DNA from: Rutstroemia sp. NJR-2017a BVV2
Lineage: Eukaryota > Ascomycota > Leotiomycetes > Helotiales > Rutstroemiaceae
NCBI GenBank assembly: GCA_002946415.1
Contig: NJPS01000062.1
Coordinates: forward strand, 868,001 to 932,000
Reading direction: 5' to 3'
Length of the DNA stretch: 64,000 nucleotides
Below the pieces are notes generated by a model, which made no database searches, was not told the origin of the DNA, and saw only the letters and a list, made by a program, of their open reading frames with translations. Below are positions 23,602 through 34,540 of the stretch, piece by piece; position 1 is the stretch's first letter; every line of letters begins with the position of its first letter. Position numbers and translations under genes: made by a program.

Positions 23602-24131
23602 ATGTCGTTGCATTCCAGATACACCTCTTGTAAGCCCACCTAGAATTTAACCCCCACAGAGACTCAAAAGCCGCTGTACAGTGCTAACGAACTCTAATTT
23701 CCCCAGCACAGTCCACATCCGATAGTGCGAGCGGGGCTGTCGCCTATTATGTCCTAGTCCTCATCATAGTTCTACCCGTGGCGGTATGTTCTTTAATCTT
23801 CCGATTCTGTTGGAGAAAATGGAAACGCGACGGATATCTTTTTCGCGCGCCGAGAAAGCCAGGACGCAAGCCGGAGGCGAGTGAGAGCTCGAGTGCGCTC
23901 ATGAGACCGGTGGAATTGCCTTCAGGGGGGCTGCATGAGACGGGGGAGTTGATGGGGACGGAGAGGTTGGGGGAGTTGTCAGGAGGGGGACATTTGGATA
24001 AGGTGGAATTGATGGCGGTGGAGAGACCGAGGGAATTGGCGGCGAGTAATAGTTTGGATGATGTGAGTCAGGATATCTCAACGGGGGAGAGGGATCGTCG
24101 AAGAATTAGTATGGAAATTTCGGCGTGTTGA
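23602..24131 (+). CDS. Small single-pass membrane protein with repeated cytoplasmic-type tail, 150 aa
   Basis: Two exons: 23602-23629 (MSLHSRYTS plus one base) and 23707-24131. The 77-nt intron has a TGCTAAC branch site and ends CCCCAG; phase 1 on both sides. Residues about 18-43 (AVAYYVLVLIIVLPVAVCSL) form one membrane segment. It is followed by a basic stop-transfer stretch, FCWRKWKRDGYLFRAPRKPGRK, listed here as FRFCWRKWKR and onward. The tail carries three imperfect units of about 18-20 residues: ELPSGGLHETGELMGTER, ELSGGGHLDKVELMAVER and ELAASNSLDDVSQ...GER. Such ELP/ELxGG-type tails resemble cytoplasmic ends of fungal wall-sensor-like proteins, but here the outer domain is only about 17 residues. 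Function unknown; topology by the positive-inside rule suggests the tail faces the cytosol. Confidence 0.7.
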
Positions 24132-27100
24132 GAAATGGAAATTTTGTGCGTGGATGGATTGGTACAATGATAGCAATTGGGAGGGAAGTTTGGACTTCGC
24201 CCTCAAACGCGTGGGAATGGCCGTATGATACCCGGGGTTTATATATATGGAGGTTTCTGGTATAGGAGTTTGGTTGTCTCATATACTTAGCAGATGGACC
24301 CAAGTGCTGTCTGTGATATTCACTTATCAACCTTGTCTCATCCGTGAGATAGAATATACAAATTCAACAACTACTCAACAACATCCAGAAATCGATTCAC
24401 CACTAGGCATTACTCTAGCCACACGAAGTCGAAAAGCGTTTCTATGAATTCCAGACAGCAATTCAAGAAACTCTCACATAGAATAGACCAAGGATACCTG
24501 CGAAAATTTCACAGTGGAGGATAGGGCAGGAGACTACTTAGTCTACGCAGCTCTCCTCCAGATTGAACTTTCAGAATAGCATCACATCGAACAAATCCAT
24601 ATCCTTCCTTCATTCCTGCGGCCTACCAACCCCTACCGCAGCTCCGAAACATTGACACGCAGCTACCGGGTACAGCGCAGCGAGCATATCTCCTCGCAAC
24701 CCTATTTTCAACATCACAGGAGCACATCCAGGAAGCCCTACAGCAAACACCACTCCACCTCTCATCAACCCCTCAAAGGCCAAACATATCCACCCCGCAC
24801 ATACTTGTGCCCGGCAGTGAATCCCAGCAAACCACCCACCATTCATACGAACCTGCCCTAGAGCCCCGCTTTCCAGTAGCACATTCCCAAACTACAAAAC
24901 CCCTCTAGCTCCTCCAGATCTCGAGAAACTTCAGCACAGCAAAACAACGTGGTGGGCATTTTCGAGGTGCGAAGTCGTCCCTACGCCCGAACACCAGTAG
25001 TAATCTCAATTTCAATCACATCACCGAAGTTCAATGAAATCCCATCATCATCGTTGTCAGTTAGCTGCTTTTGTTGTCATTGTTAGTATGGGGAGATTCA
25101 CTGTTAGGTAAAGTATTTACAGGTAGAGGTTTAGTTCTTGAGAATTGAAAGGAAAGCACCAGTAAGATCGAGAGCAGCTCGTAGTTTCTGGGGTCTATTT
25201 TGTGATGGAAGAGCATCTTCGGAATTGTTCGCCTCAGATGAAGGCGATGGTATTTAGGCCATTATCTGCTTTGTATGTGATTATTTGTCGTTTTTCTGTC
25301 TGATATGTGTGTCGGTAGAGCCATATGGACGAACACGCTTTTGATATGCGGAACAAGGCTGTTCGCAGCTGTATTTGATCTTTAGCTTGTTCGAGAATCC
25401 TGCTGCTGAGCAGAACCAAATGACAGTTCTGTCGAAGAATCATGTACATCTGGTAGCGTTGTCCATGGTCGTTGTCGTGGAGGTTAGGAGGTAAAATGCT
25501 GCTCGGTAAAACCTTACTCCTGGTGCTGCTTCCTGGATAACGTTACCTAAGGCAACAAGGCGCAGGAGTGTCGTTCATAGAAGTTTGTGGACTGAGGCAT
25601 CAACAGGCTGGTAGTAAGGGCAAATATTTATACGATTAACTCAGCAGGTAAAATATCTACCGAAGAGGTCGTGTGCTCATCTTCCGCATTTGCCGGAGAT
25701 GGTGTGGTGAAGGCACTCTCGTGCTGCCATGTGGTTCGCGGGCTGCTTTCAAATCATGGCTGCAGTTCCAGAACTAGGTCCGATCGCCAGCCCTTGGCGT
25801 CATGATGTCTTACCCGTGAGGATTTGACGTGGTGGATGGACGCAGTAGATGAGGTTGTACTTTGGTACTTTCAAAGCGACGTGGAGATGAGGCTGTAGAA
25901 GGACATGCCATTACAGTAGCTCTGAAAAGAATTATTGGTAGCGAAGCAGTACTGTATGAAGACCAAGAGAACGGTTGCACAGCTCCCCATGCAGGGCGAT
26001 AAGGCATAAGAAAGCCTATCTGCATATCTGCAATCCAACACATTCATGACACGGGGCAGGAGATCTCAGTGAGCAAGGGAACTCCGGGAACATGCTGCAG
26101 TGGAAGAACTACTTGGGGATTCGGCCAGCTGGCTGTATCCACTGGGGCGAACTCCTATGCAGTGCTCACGGCTCCAGACATGGCTATGGAGTCTCGGGAG
26201 TATACAAAGTAGACAAGATCTGATTACGAAGTATGAGGTAAACCTAGCTGGACAACTTGTGAGGCAGTACTTGGGCTGGAGAAAGATACAAGAACACCGG
26301 GTAGCGTACGAAGTATACAGTAAAACCATGTTGGGCTGAGGTAGGATTAGAAAATGATGAGGCTGGCAAATCCTCATGTCCAAGTTCACGTTCCTGTCCT
26401 GTTCCTATTCATTATTACCGAGTCGGGTTCTTGCTCCCTTGCTGCCCGCCATACAGAAACTGGCGATGCCCAACACCGTAAATACTACTGCACGATTATT
26501 TCTTATCACACGAAGCCTGTTAAGGCACATGCACTACTGTGTATGTACAATCCTGGGAATCCTTCACAATTGTACCTTACTTGAGCTGAATCATGAGTAG
26601 GAAATGCCGAGCGGACTTTGTGAAAACAAGTTGTTCAGCAATTGATAAGTTACAGTACGAAGTAGGGATGAGGATAAGGTAGAAGTACGTGACGAGAGTC
26701 GGTTCGTTGCTACAGTATCGTGATGACTGCTTGTTCCCGACGGATCCGTCCATTCTTACTTACATGTCACACATCTGTACTGTACATAGGATTTTGAGTT
26801 CATTCTCACCACATTACCGCACACATTACGTCCATAAAACCTGATTGCTCAACATCACAAACCATCACGGCTTTGGGAAAGCAAGCAAATTCTCCATCCA
26901 GCAAATCAACTCACTGACCCGCCACTCACCCACTCGCCCACTCGGCCACTCGGCTTCACTTCCAGGTTTCATTGTCCACCGAGCGGAGTCCAACCCAAGT
27001 CCATCCCAACGACGTCCGCTTTTCCCGCTCCCCAGTGTGAAAGGATTTGGAGGGAAAAAGGTCCTAAAAAGTTATGCTTATGAAGATTTCGACCGAAATG

Positions 27101-27638
27101 GATCTTTGTCCGTAGATCCATTACCGCTGTTGTGAACAATCGATAGGCGCCTGCCTTATTATCTCCGATCCCCCCTCCATCAAAGAACACAGAACACACT
27201 ACTCGGAACTTTGGTACCAAGTCGATTCGGGATCTTCGGAGAGCGCATAACTTAGTCTTGCGTATGATGTTATTGAAAGAATTCAAAGGGCTGAAAGACA
27301 ATTCCTATATAGACTTTCCTTTGCCGACAAACTGCATGACATAAGTTTAGGTATTTACAATCGTTCTTGTGTGCCGACTCATCCATACACAATCCATTGA
27401 TTCATCTCTCACGCCCCCAATTCTCCCCCTTCCTCGACACATATACCTCACCTCATCTCTACCAATTTGAGCTCGGCCATGCGATTCTAATCATATTCAA
27501 CAGATCAATAGATCCGCTGGTCGTTTCCATACCCCTCAATGCTTTAAAATCAGCTGGCTCGATTCCTCATTTTCCTTGAGTTCTAAGATACCCCTTCCCT
27601 TTGTTCGACGTCGCATATACGAAAATCTCACGAACATC
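24132..27638. other. Gene-poor region, 3.5 kb
   Basis: No gene could be supported. Open frames are all under 120 codons, overlap one another on opposite strands and show no domain or splice partners. The stretch 26220-26790 contains several TACGAAGTA and TACAGTA/TACTGTA copies (see findings), and a CACTCGCC-type tandem lies at 26926-26955. The last few hundred bases before 27639 are pyrimidine-rich and likely promoter of the VPS62-type gene. A non-coding RNA or an eroded mobile element cannot be excluded. Confidence 0.4.
26926..26955 (+). repeat. CACTCGCC-type short tandem repeat
   Basis: About four imperfect 8-10-nt units (CCACTCACC, CACTCGCC, CACTCGGCC, ACTCGGC). Intergenic; slippage repeat by appearance. 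Confidence 0.6.
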
Positions 27639-29240
27639 ATGTTTCCGTTACGACGGATTCCAGTCGCTATTCTATTAGCTTGCGTGGTCTGGTTCGCAGC
27701 CACATCCCTACACAAATACCTCGACCCAAATACCCATATATCGGACGAGGAGAGGGAGGATGCGCGCTGGATCGCTACATCAAAACACTTTTTGGACAGG
27801 CAAGCATGCCGCTGGCTTGGCCTCTGTGGGCTTGCCCACTACCATGCGGATCCGGCTTGGAGAAAACGATTACAGGCGAGGGATCAAGTGGTTATGGCAG
27901 ATGATACCCTGAATGCAGAGTGGGTGGAATGGGACGACGCCTACAAAAATCGGGAGAAAATGCGACCGGACGATTGGTTTGGCGATGAAAGAGTACTGAG
28001 AGAGGTTCCTCAATACGTAATAGACCATGCACCCCTCGTACATCTCTATTCCGGAGAGAAATTCTGGCCTGCGGATATCGAGGAGCATCTAAAGCATGTT
28101 ACACCATACGAGAACCATACTTCGCTGCACAACGTTTCGCAACATACATTGAACAATCTACATCTGCTGAATGAGCTTGGACGAAAAAGCGGAAACATAT
28201 TTTTGCAAAGCAAGGAAGATGTGGAAGTGAGGCCAACCTGGCTTGGGAGTGCTTACAATAAGCCGATACCATACGAAGGAGAGGCGGAGCCAGAGGAAGA
28301 AAATTGGGAGGAAGCGACAAAAGAATTTGTAGAGACCAAAGAAGACGGACAAGAAGACTGGGACGATGCAATTGAAGTATCGGGCTCAAAAGTCGCCGCC
28401 CCAATCGAACCCACATTCAAAGCCCAACCCCAAATCACCGGCCAACGCCGTCGCCAGCACAAGAAGAAGCGCGGAAATACCTCCGGACCCCCCAACCAAT
28501 CCGGCTACTCCCCCGCACCCGCAACCCTCATCATCGTCGACAAAGGCCACGGCATCGTCGACGCCTTCTGGTTCTACTTCTACTCCTACAACCTCGGCAC
28601 CACAGTCATGAAAATGCGTTTCGGCAACCACATCGGCGACTGGGAGCACTCGCTCATTCGCTTCCACCACGGCGTCCCCAAAGCCGTGTTCTTCTCCGCG
28701 CACTTCGGCGGCCTCGGCTACCACTACAAAGCAGTTGAAAAAAGCCCCTCCGGCCGCCCTGTCATCTATAGCGCCGTCGGCAGCCACGCCATGTACGCCA
28801 CCCCGGGCACCCATCCGTACGTGCTCCCCTTTGGCATCCTCGCCGACGTGACGGACAAAGGACCGATCTGGGACCCGGTCCTCAATTACCGCGCGTACTT
28901 CTTCAATACCTCCCTAACGCACGATGTCGACGCCAGGATGTCGGCGACTAACTTCCCCGAACGCGTCATGGCGGATACGTTTGCGCCGGCGGCGCAGAAT
29001 CCGGATGCACCGACGAGCTGGTTCTGGTTTAATGGGCATTGGGGCGATAAATTCTATGAGTTGTCGGATTGGAGACAGTGGAGGTTTGTGGGCCAGTATC
29101 ATTATGTGAATGGGCCGGTGGGGCCGCGCTTTAAGAATTTGGGGAGGAGTAGGGTGTGTCAGTCGGGGACAAAGTGTGTTTTGGTGGATAGTTTGGAGAA
29201 GGGGAGGCAGAGGAGTTGGGTGGGGAGGAGGAGGAGGTAG
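27639..29240 (+). CDS. VPS62-type (vacuolar protein sorting 62 / DUF946) protein, 533 aa
   Basis: Single exon. The start is the ATG at 27639 (MFPLRRIPVAILLACVVWFA), giving an N-terminal membrane anchor or uncleaved signal at residues 5-23. The first 270 residues are helical and acidic, with linker EGEAEPEEENWEEATKEF. The VPS62 family pattern then follows: YSPAPATLIIVDKGHGIVDA, FWFYFYSYNLG, FGNHIGDWEHSLIRFHHGVP, VFFSAHFGGLGYHY, GSHAMYATPGTHPY and WFWFNGHWGDKFYELSDWRQ. The yeast founder of the family affects vacuolar sorting, and the molecular function is unknown. The 3' half switches from C-ending to G-ending codons around 28,950 (see findings). Ends in a basic RQRSWVGRRRR tail, which is unusual but in frame. 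Confidence 0.88.
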   Translation: MFPLRRIPVAILLACVVWFAATSLHKYLDPNTHISDEEREDARWIATSKHFLDRQACRWLGLCGLAHYHADPAWRKRLQARDQVVMADDTLNAEWVEWDDAYKNREKMRPDDWFGDERVLREVPQYVIDHAPLVHLYSGEKFWPADIEEHLKHVTPYENHTSLHNVSQHTLNNLHLLNELGRKSGNIFLQSKEDVEVRPTWLGSAYNKPIPYEGEAEPEEENWEEATKEFVETKEDGQEDWDDAIEVSGSKVAAPIEPTFKAQPQITGQRRRQHKKKRGNTSGPPNQSGYSPAPATLIIVDKGHGIVDAFWFYFYSYNLGTTVMKMRFGNHIGDWEHSLIRFHHGVPKAVFFSAHFGGLGYHYKAVEKSPSGRPVIYSAVGSHAMYATPGTHPYVLPFGILADVTDKGPIWDPVLNYRAYFFNTSLTHDVDARMSATNFPERVMADTFAPAAQNPDAPTSWFWFNGHWGDKFYELSDWRQWRFVGQYHYVNGPVGPRFKNLGRSRVCQSGTKCVLVDSLEKGRQRSWVGRRRR

Positions 29241-31069
29241 GGAGTGGGGGGTAGTGGGGGGGATGAATAGATGGATTATTGTTTTTTGGGTTGGTTTGGA
29301 TAGGTTCGGTTGGATTATGTTAAGAGCGATAGATTGGTTTCTAGAACGCGATGTGATATGATATGATATGATAGATGACTGGATTTGTATAAGTGGCGTT
29401 GCTATTTTGGGAAAGGGGGGAGGTTAATGGGATGGGGGTTCTTGGGAAGTTGGACTTGGGAGCATATAGTTGTTTGCTGTTGCTGTTGCTGGTGAGGTTT
29501 GAGGGGGATGAGTGAGGGGATGAGAGAGGTAAGAGGAGGAAGAGGAAGAGAGGGGATAGATTATATGAACGATGATATAATGCCATATATATAAGATATA
29601 AAGTTAAAGAGGTTACTCCTGGGAAGATTATTTCTATCGGCATAGATGGTATGTGATAAATAGGATATAGATTGGTCTATAGTATATCTCCAACACTTTT
29701 ATAGAAACTATATGCTCAAAAACGATCTTACCTTGTAGGGATTTCATATAAAATCAGTTCATGAAATCACAATCTTATATCGGTGCAGGGGTCGGGGTGA
29801 GGTGCGGGAAGACAACGAAGGGGAGGGGGTAAGTAGTAAAGAACGAGCGTGACTTGGATGGTCGCGGGAGACCAGGATGCAAGTTATCAAAAGAAAGGAA
29901 AGGAAAGTAAAGGAAAGAGACTCTCTATTTCTATAACGTTCAGATTTACTTGACGGAACACTAGGATGGATGTAAGTTACGAAAGGAAAGGAACCGGATT
30001 TACCCATCTCTCTGTTTGCCCAGCGTTGGAATCTGATAGATCCCCCCCCCCAGTTACATTACCAGGATCTCATCCATCCATCCACCGGGTCCTCGCATTA
30101 GCGGGCGGACGGGAGGGAGAGGAAGGGAGGCGCGGGGGCGGAAGTATTCGTTTGCGCTGCGCTGCTAGATTTCCAGGCTTCTTATTCGCGAACAAACAAA
30201 AACAAATCGCAGTGGCTGATTCCGCTCCGGGCGGTTGAAAAAGTTGAGGGAGCTTGTAAGTAAATTGTGTATTTTGATGGTTCTAGGATCTGCTGTTTGG
30301 TCGGGAGGTCGTTTGCTGCTGTGATGTTTGTGATGATTTGCGAACTGGTTGGAGTGGAGTGTGAGGAGAATATTTTCAGCTGTTGCAGTTAGGCTCTTTC
30401 TTCTCTTGTTGGTGGCGATTTTCGTGGCGGGTTTTCTCCTACTTCTAGAAGTTGTAGAGGAATTGTTATTTGTAATCTATCACGTGGGCCAGTATTTTCT
30501 GCCCAGAGGTGTAAAGCATTTCATTCCAACCCAACCTTACCCTACACAGCCCGCATCCATCTTCAACCCAAATTGCGGCGCAACTACATTGCCCCTCCAT
30601 TTGCCTGCCGGAAAGCTCATCCGTATACACCAAAGAGCCTTGTCTGTTGGTGATATGTTGGTGAAATGTCACATGAACAAGGTTAGTTGTAGGCCTCAAA
30701 CTTCATGCATGGCTTTCGCTTGCGTTTAATTGGTGCGTGATTTGGTTGTACCGTTGTAGGCCTCAAAGCTGAAGTTTTGATAGGTATTCTTTTGCATCTT
30801 AGATGCTCGTAAATGTGCCTATCCGTAGTGATAGGATAGCTCTGGGGCGATGATGGTGCTTTTCGAGAGCTGTGGGGTGGGGTCGACGTTTCTTCCATCT
30901 GTTTGTTGAAGGTACAGATAAATACCTACCCCTCCTTGATATCGCTTTGCTTGAGTACTTGCTGTTTATTTTCATCAATTCCAATCATTCTACAACCTTT
31001 AAAAAGTAATTTCCTCTATTCCCACACACTTATCGACGACTAACCGGTCAAATCAAAGATCACAATTCA
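29241..31069. other. Intergenic region with microsatellites, 1.8 kb
   Basis: Between the VPS62-type gene and the dynamin gene, on the same strand. It holds short tandem repeats (ATATG near 29355-29372, TTGCTG near 29472-29490, AAAGG-type near 29893-29922), a 10-C run at about 30042-30051, and a duplicated TGTAGGCCTCAAA at about 30690 and 30758. The frame at 30349-30729 begins with a non-ATG codon and is judged spurious. The final 150 nt are the likely promoter and leader of the dynamin gene. Confidence 0.45.
29355..29372 (+). repeat. ATATG microsatellite
   Basis: About four tandem copies of the pentamer GATAT/ATATG, in the 3' flank of the VPS62-type gene. Confidence 0.7.
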
Positions 31070-33520
31070 ATGAGAAGTATGTCCGTCTCAAGAAGCTCAT
31101 CGACCGAGAGAGACGATGAAAGTTTCGAAGAAACTTCCCAGATTCCACCGGCTCCGTTCGTCGAAGACCACTTCCAGGTTACGGACTCACTAGAAGATCT
31201 CCAAACAGAGGAACAACGCCGCGTTCTCAACACCGTCTCCTCCTTGCGCAAATGTGGTCTCGATAGTGTATTGCCACTCCCACAACTGGTGGTTTGCGGT
31301 GATCAATCAGCGGGAAAAAGTGAGTTGATTCATCCAAATTGCTCGTTCAGTTGAGTGGCTCGATCATGTAGAGAGCACATAAATACAGATGGCGCCGACA
31401 GGTACTGCTGATATCAAACCACGCCATGCTAACCCTTCGTAGGCTCCGTTCTAGAAGCTTTGACCGAGATCCCATTTCCCAGAAACGACAATCTTTGCAC
31501 GCGTTTCGCAACCGAGATCAGTCTTCGCAATGCTCCCGTAGATGCTCTGACCGTGAAGATCATTCCCGACAACTCACGTCCTGCGGCTGAACAGGCTGTC
31601 ATCCGCCAATTTGTGCAAACAATTACAAATTTTGACGATCTTCCTAGCATCATGGATATGGCTATGAACGCTATGGGGATCACAGCCGACAACGGCAACG
31701 ATACTACACGTCGAGCATTTTCTCGAGACATTCTCAGCATCGGGATTGATGGTCCAACCCGACCCCATCTTACCTTGGTTGATCTGCCTGGATTGATTGC
31801 TTCAGCGACTAATGAAGCAAGCGACGCTGATGTTGAGACGGTCGCCCAAATAACCGAGCACTACATCTCGCAGTCTCGAACGATTTGTCTGGCTGTGATC
31901 TCGGCCAAGAATGACATAGCTAACCAGCAAATTCTCAAGAGAGTTAGGAAGCATGATCCCGAAGGCCAACGCACCTTGGGCATTATCACAAAACCAGACA
32001 CCCTTGATGCTGGCTCCGGTAATGAAAAGGCTTTCATCGCGCTTGCAAAGAACGAAAACGTCAAGTTCAAGCTCGGTTGGCATGTTGTGAGAAACCGGAA
32101 GTATGAGGAAATGGACTACTCATTGCTGCAACGAAACAGTAAAGAGAACAGTTGGTTCCGAACTTCGAATTTCAAGGTCTTGCCCAAAGATACAGTCGGG
32201 GTTGAGAAGCTGCGCACACGATTGGCTGCTTTGCTGTTTGAGCATGTGAAGAAAGAGCTCCCTAAACTTCGCTCTGAGCTTGAGAACCAACTTGCTGCCT
32301 ATGAAGACGGACTCAAAACATATGGAGATTCGAGATCAACTGCTGTTGAATGCAGAGCATATCTGGTTCAGCTCAGCACCGAAATACAAAAGATTTGCGC
32401 AGCGGCCATTGAGGGTCATTACGAGGGGAAATACTTCCAGTGTGAAGTCGGTATTGATTTCAAGCTTGATGATAAATATGCCCTTGCCCGGACTCGAGCT
32501 GTCGTCCAGAAGATGAACATGCAATTCGCCAACTTGATGCGTCTGAAAGGCCACAAGTATCATATCGACATGACCGACCAACTCAAGTCAACTCGAGACA
32601 CAGCAAAAGCTGACGAGGCCGCAGAGAACGGCGAGCCCAAACATCTTACGAAGGAAGAGGGTCTTGATTGGATTCAGCGAGCTATCAATCGTACCCGCGG
32701 CAAGGAGCTCATGGGAGACATCAACCCCTTATTGGTCTCAGAGCTTTTCTGGGAACAAGCTTCTAAATGGGAGCAGATGGCCGAAGACCACACCAACGAG
32801 ATTTTTGATCAATGCGCGCAGTTTCTGCAAAACCTGCTCCGTGATAAGGTGCCGAAAGACGTCGAAACACGATTGTGGTCAGCGCTCATCGAAGACGCAT
32901 TGAATGATCGGAGTAAAGCAGGTCGTCAAGAGTTGAGCCGGCTGATTGAGGATCTACAAAATCATCCCATAAACTACAATCATTATTATACCGACAATGT
33001 CAATCGTCGTCGGAAAGAAAAAGAAGAAAAATTGATCGAACAATGCTTGCAAGAATCGCAAGATTATTTGTACGACGAACATGGAGAGGCCCAGACCATT
33101 GTCGATCCGAGTAAGCTTCAAGATAAAATCGCCAAAAGTTTCACGAAGGATCCCGAACGTTTCGGCTGCGAAGACGCACTTGATCGTCTTTTAGCTATCT
33201 ATAAGGTTCGTATCGTTCGTCTTTTTGAATGGAATATTTCAACACACGTACTAACGGCCCTACCCGCTTTCTAGGTTCTGCAGAAAGTTTTCATCGCCAA
33301 CGTCACTACTCAAGTAGTCGAACGTCACATTGTCCGTGGTCTAGACAAGATCTTCGACCCCATAGCCGTCAACAAGATGTCCGATGATCAAGTCGCAGCT
33401 ATTGCGAGCGAGCCCCTCACGATGAGACGCGAGAGAGAGTATCTGGTCGATCAAATCAAGAAACTTGGGGATGGAAAACGCATCTTCAGGTCTATTATGG
33501 GCGGTGGTGTTAGCCTGTAG
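31070..33520 (+). CDS. Dynamin-family large GTPase (Mx/Vps1-like), 752 aa
   Basis: Membrane-remodelling GTPase family. Three exons: 31070-31319, 31443-33205 and 33275-33520; introns 123 and 69 nt, both with clear branch sites (ATGCTAACC and TACTAACG). The first intron falls inside the P-loop: GDQSAGK lies in exon 1 and SSVLEAL in exon 2. The switch block VDLPGLIASATNE (about residue 196) and TKPD (about 264) follow, so all GTP-binding motifs are intact. A long helical stalk and a C-terminal GTPase effector domain (VLQKVFIANVTTQVVERHIV ... REREYLVDQIKKLGDGKRIF) complete the family plan. There is no pleckstrin or Pro-rich domain, and the Ser-rich N-terminus precedes the GTPase. It is more like the Mx-type dynamins that are multi-copy in filamentous fungi than canonical VPS1 or DNM1; the exact role is not assignable. 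Confidence 0.93.
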
Positions 33521-34540
33521 ATGTGAGGGAGAAGTGCATGTTTGCGTGGGGAAAACGAAGGGTTTCTTTGGTCAACCAGGCAACATTGACGCGGCACTCG
33601 GGGTTTTCTTGTTTTGTTTTCCTGTTTTGTTTTCTTGTGATGGATATTGCGGAGTGGGAAGAGCGGAAGTTCGTGTTTGGGTGAAGGATGAAGTTTTTCT
33701 AAGGCGCGGATCCTGCGGAGTGGAAGTAAGTTTGGAACGGAGCGGACGGACGCGGCCGCCGAAAGTCAGTTTTCTCTCTTTGTAATCCATATTTGTCGTC
33801 GTAACCAATACATTTTGTAACTCACTTGCAACTCAAGATCTTCAAGCCTCATCCTCCCATTTCTCGAGTTGTATTCTAGTCGTAGTCGTACAGCATCCAG
33901 TCCCTCCATCCAGACCCATCAAATAAACACCAAAGACAAGCTTTTTCGCCCCTCCTCGCTCATTCACCGACCTCCCGGCATCAGCCGGACACAGTCTTCC
34001 GCATCGGCTGTCTACATCCGCCATGCAGAACCAATAACCCAGCGACTATTGAAGAACGAGGTCCCACAGACGAGCCGATCTGATTAGATCTGACCTCGAC
34101 AATGGCCGTTCGAGGATGCCTGCTCCGTTTCTGCTCCGTTTCTGGCATGCCGGTACCCGTTTACCTCATACCGCTTTGGGGGACTTTCTTCGGGGCCGGC
34201 AGCACAATGGATGAGTAAAGACATTCGTCATCGGGTGATGCGATCCCTCGACTTCACCCCTGGTACAAAGGTGGAGTGAGGAGGATGCGTTATATGCGAG
34301 TGTGTTTGTCAGAGAATTTATTTTGTCTTTTCGGGTTTGTTTCTTTGCATTTTAATTCAGGTCTCTGAAGAGTTCTGGCGGTGATACCATTGCTGTTTAC
34401 TTCTTGTTGCACGGTCCATATACTCATCCACGCAAGCTTTACGAGGTGGAATCGGGTCTAAAAGACGAAGAGAGAAATCGATACAGATATCGATAAGCTA
34501 CGGGAAAGGAGGGAGGCGAGAGTGACAAGTCGTTCGAGAT
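33521..34540. other. Intergenic region, 1.0 kb
   Basis: 3' flank of the dynamin gene and promoter of the MFS gene. Short frames at 33465-33785 and 33869-34087 overlap the dynamin 3' end or lack features. Nothing else seen. Confidence 0.35.

Noticed and set aside
28386..28814. 142-codon minus-strand frame inside the VPS62-type gene
   Set aside because: A shadow caused by C-ending codons on the plus strand, which suppress stops on the minus strand.
30349..30729. 126-codon frame with a hydrophobic stretch before the dynamin gene
   Set aside because: Starts at a non-ATG codon and its hydrophobicity reflects T-rich DNA; no homology recognised.
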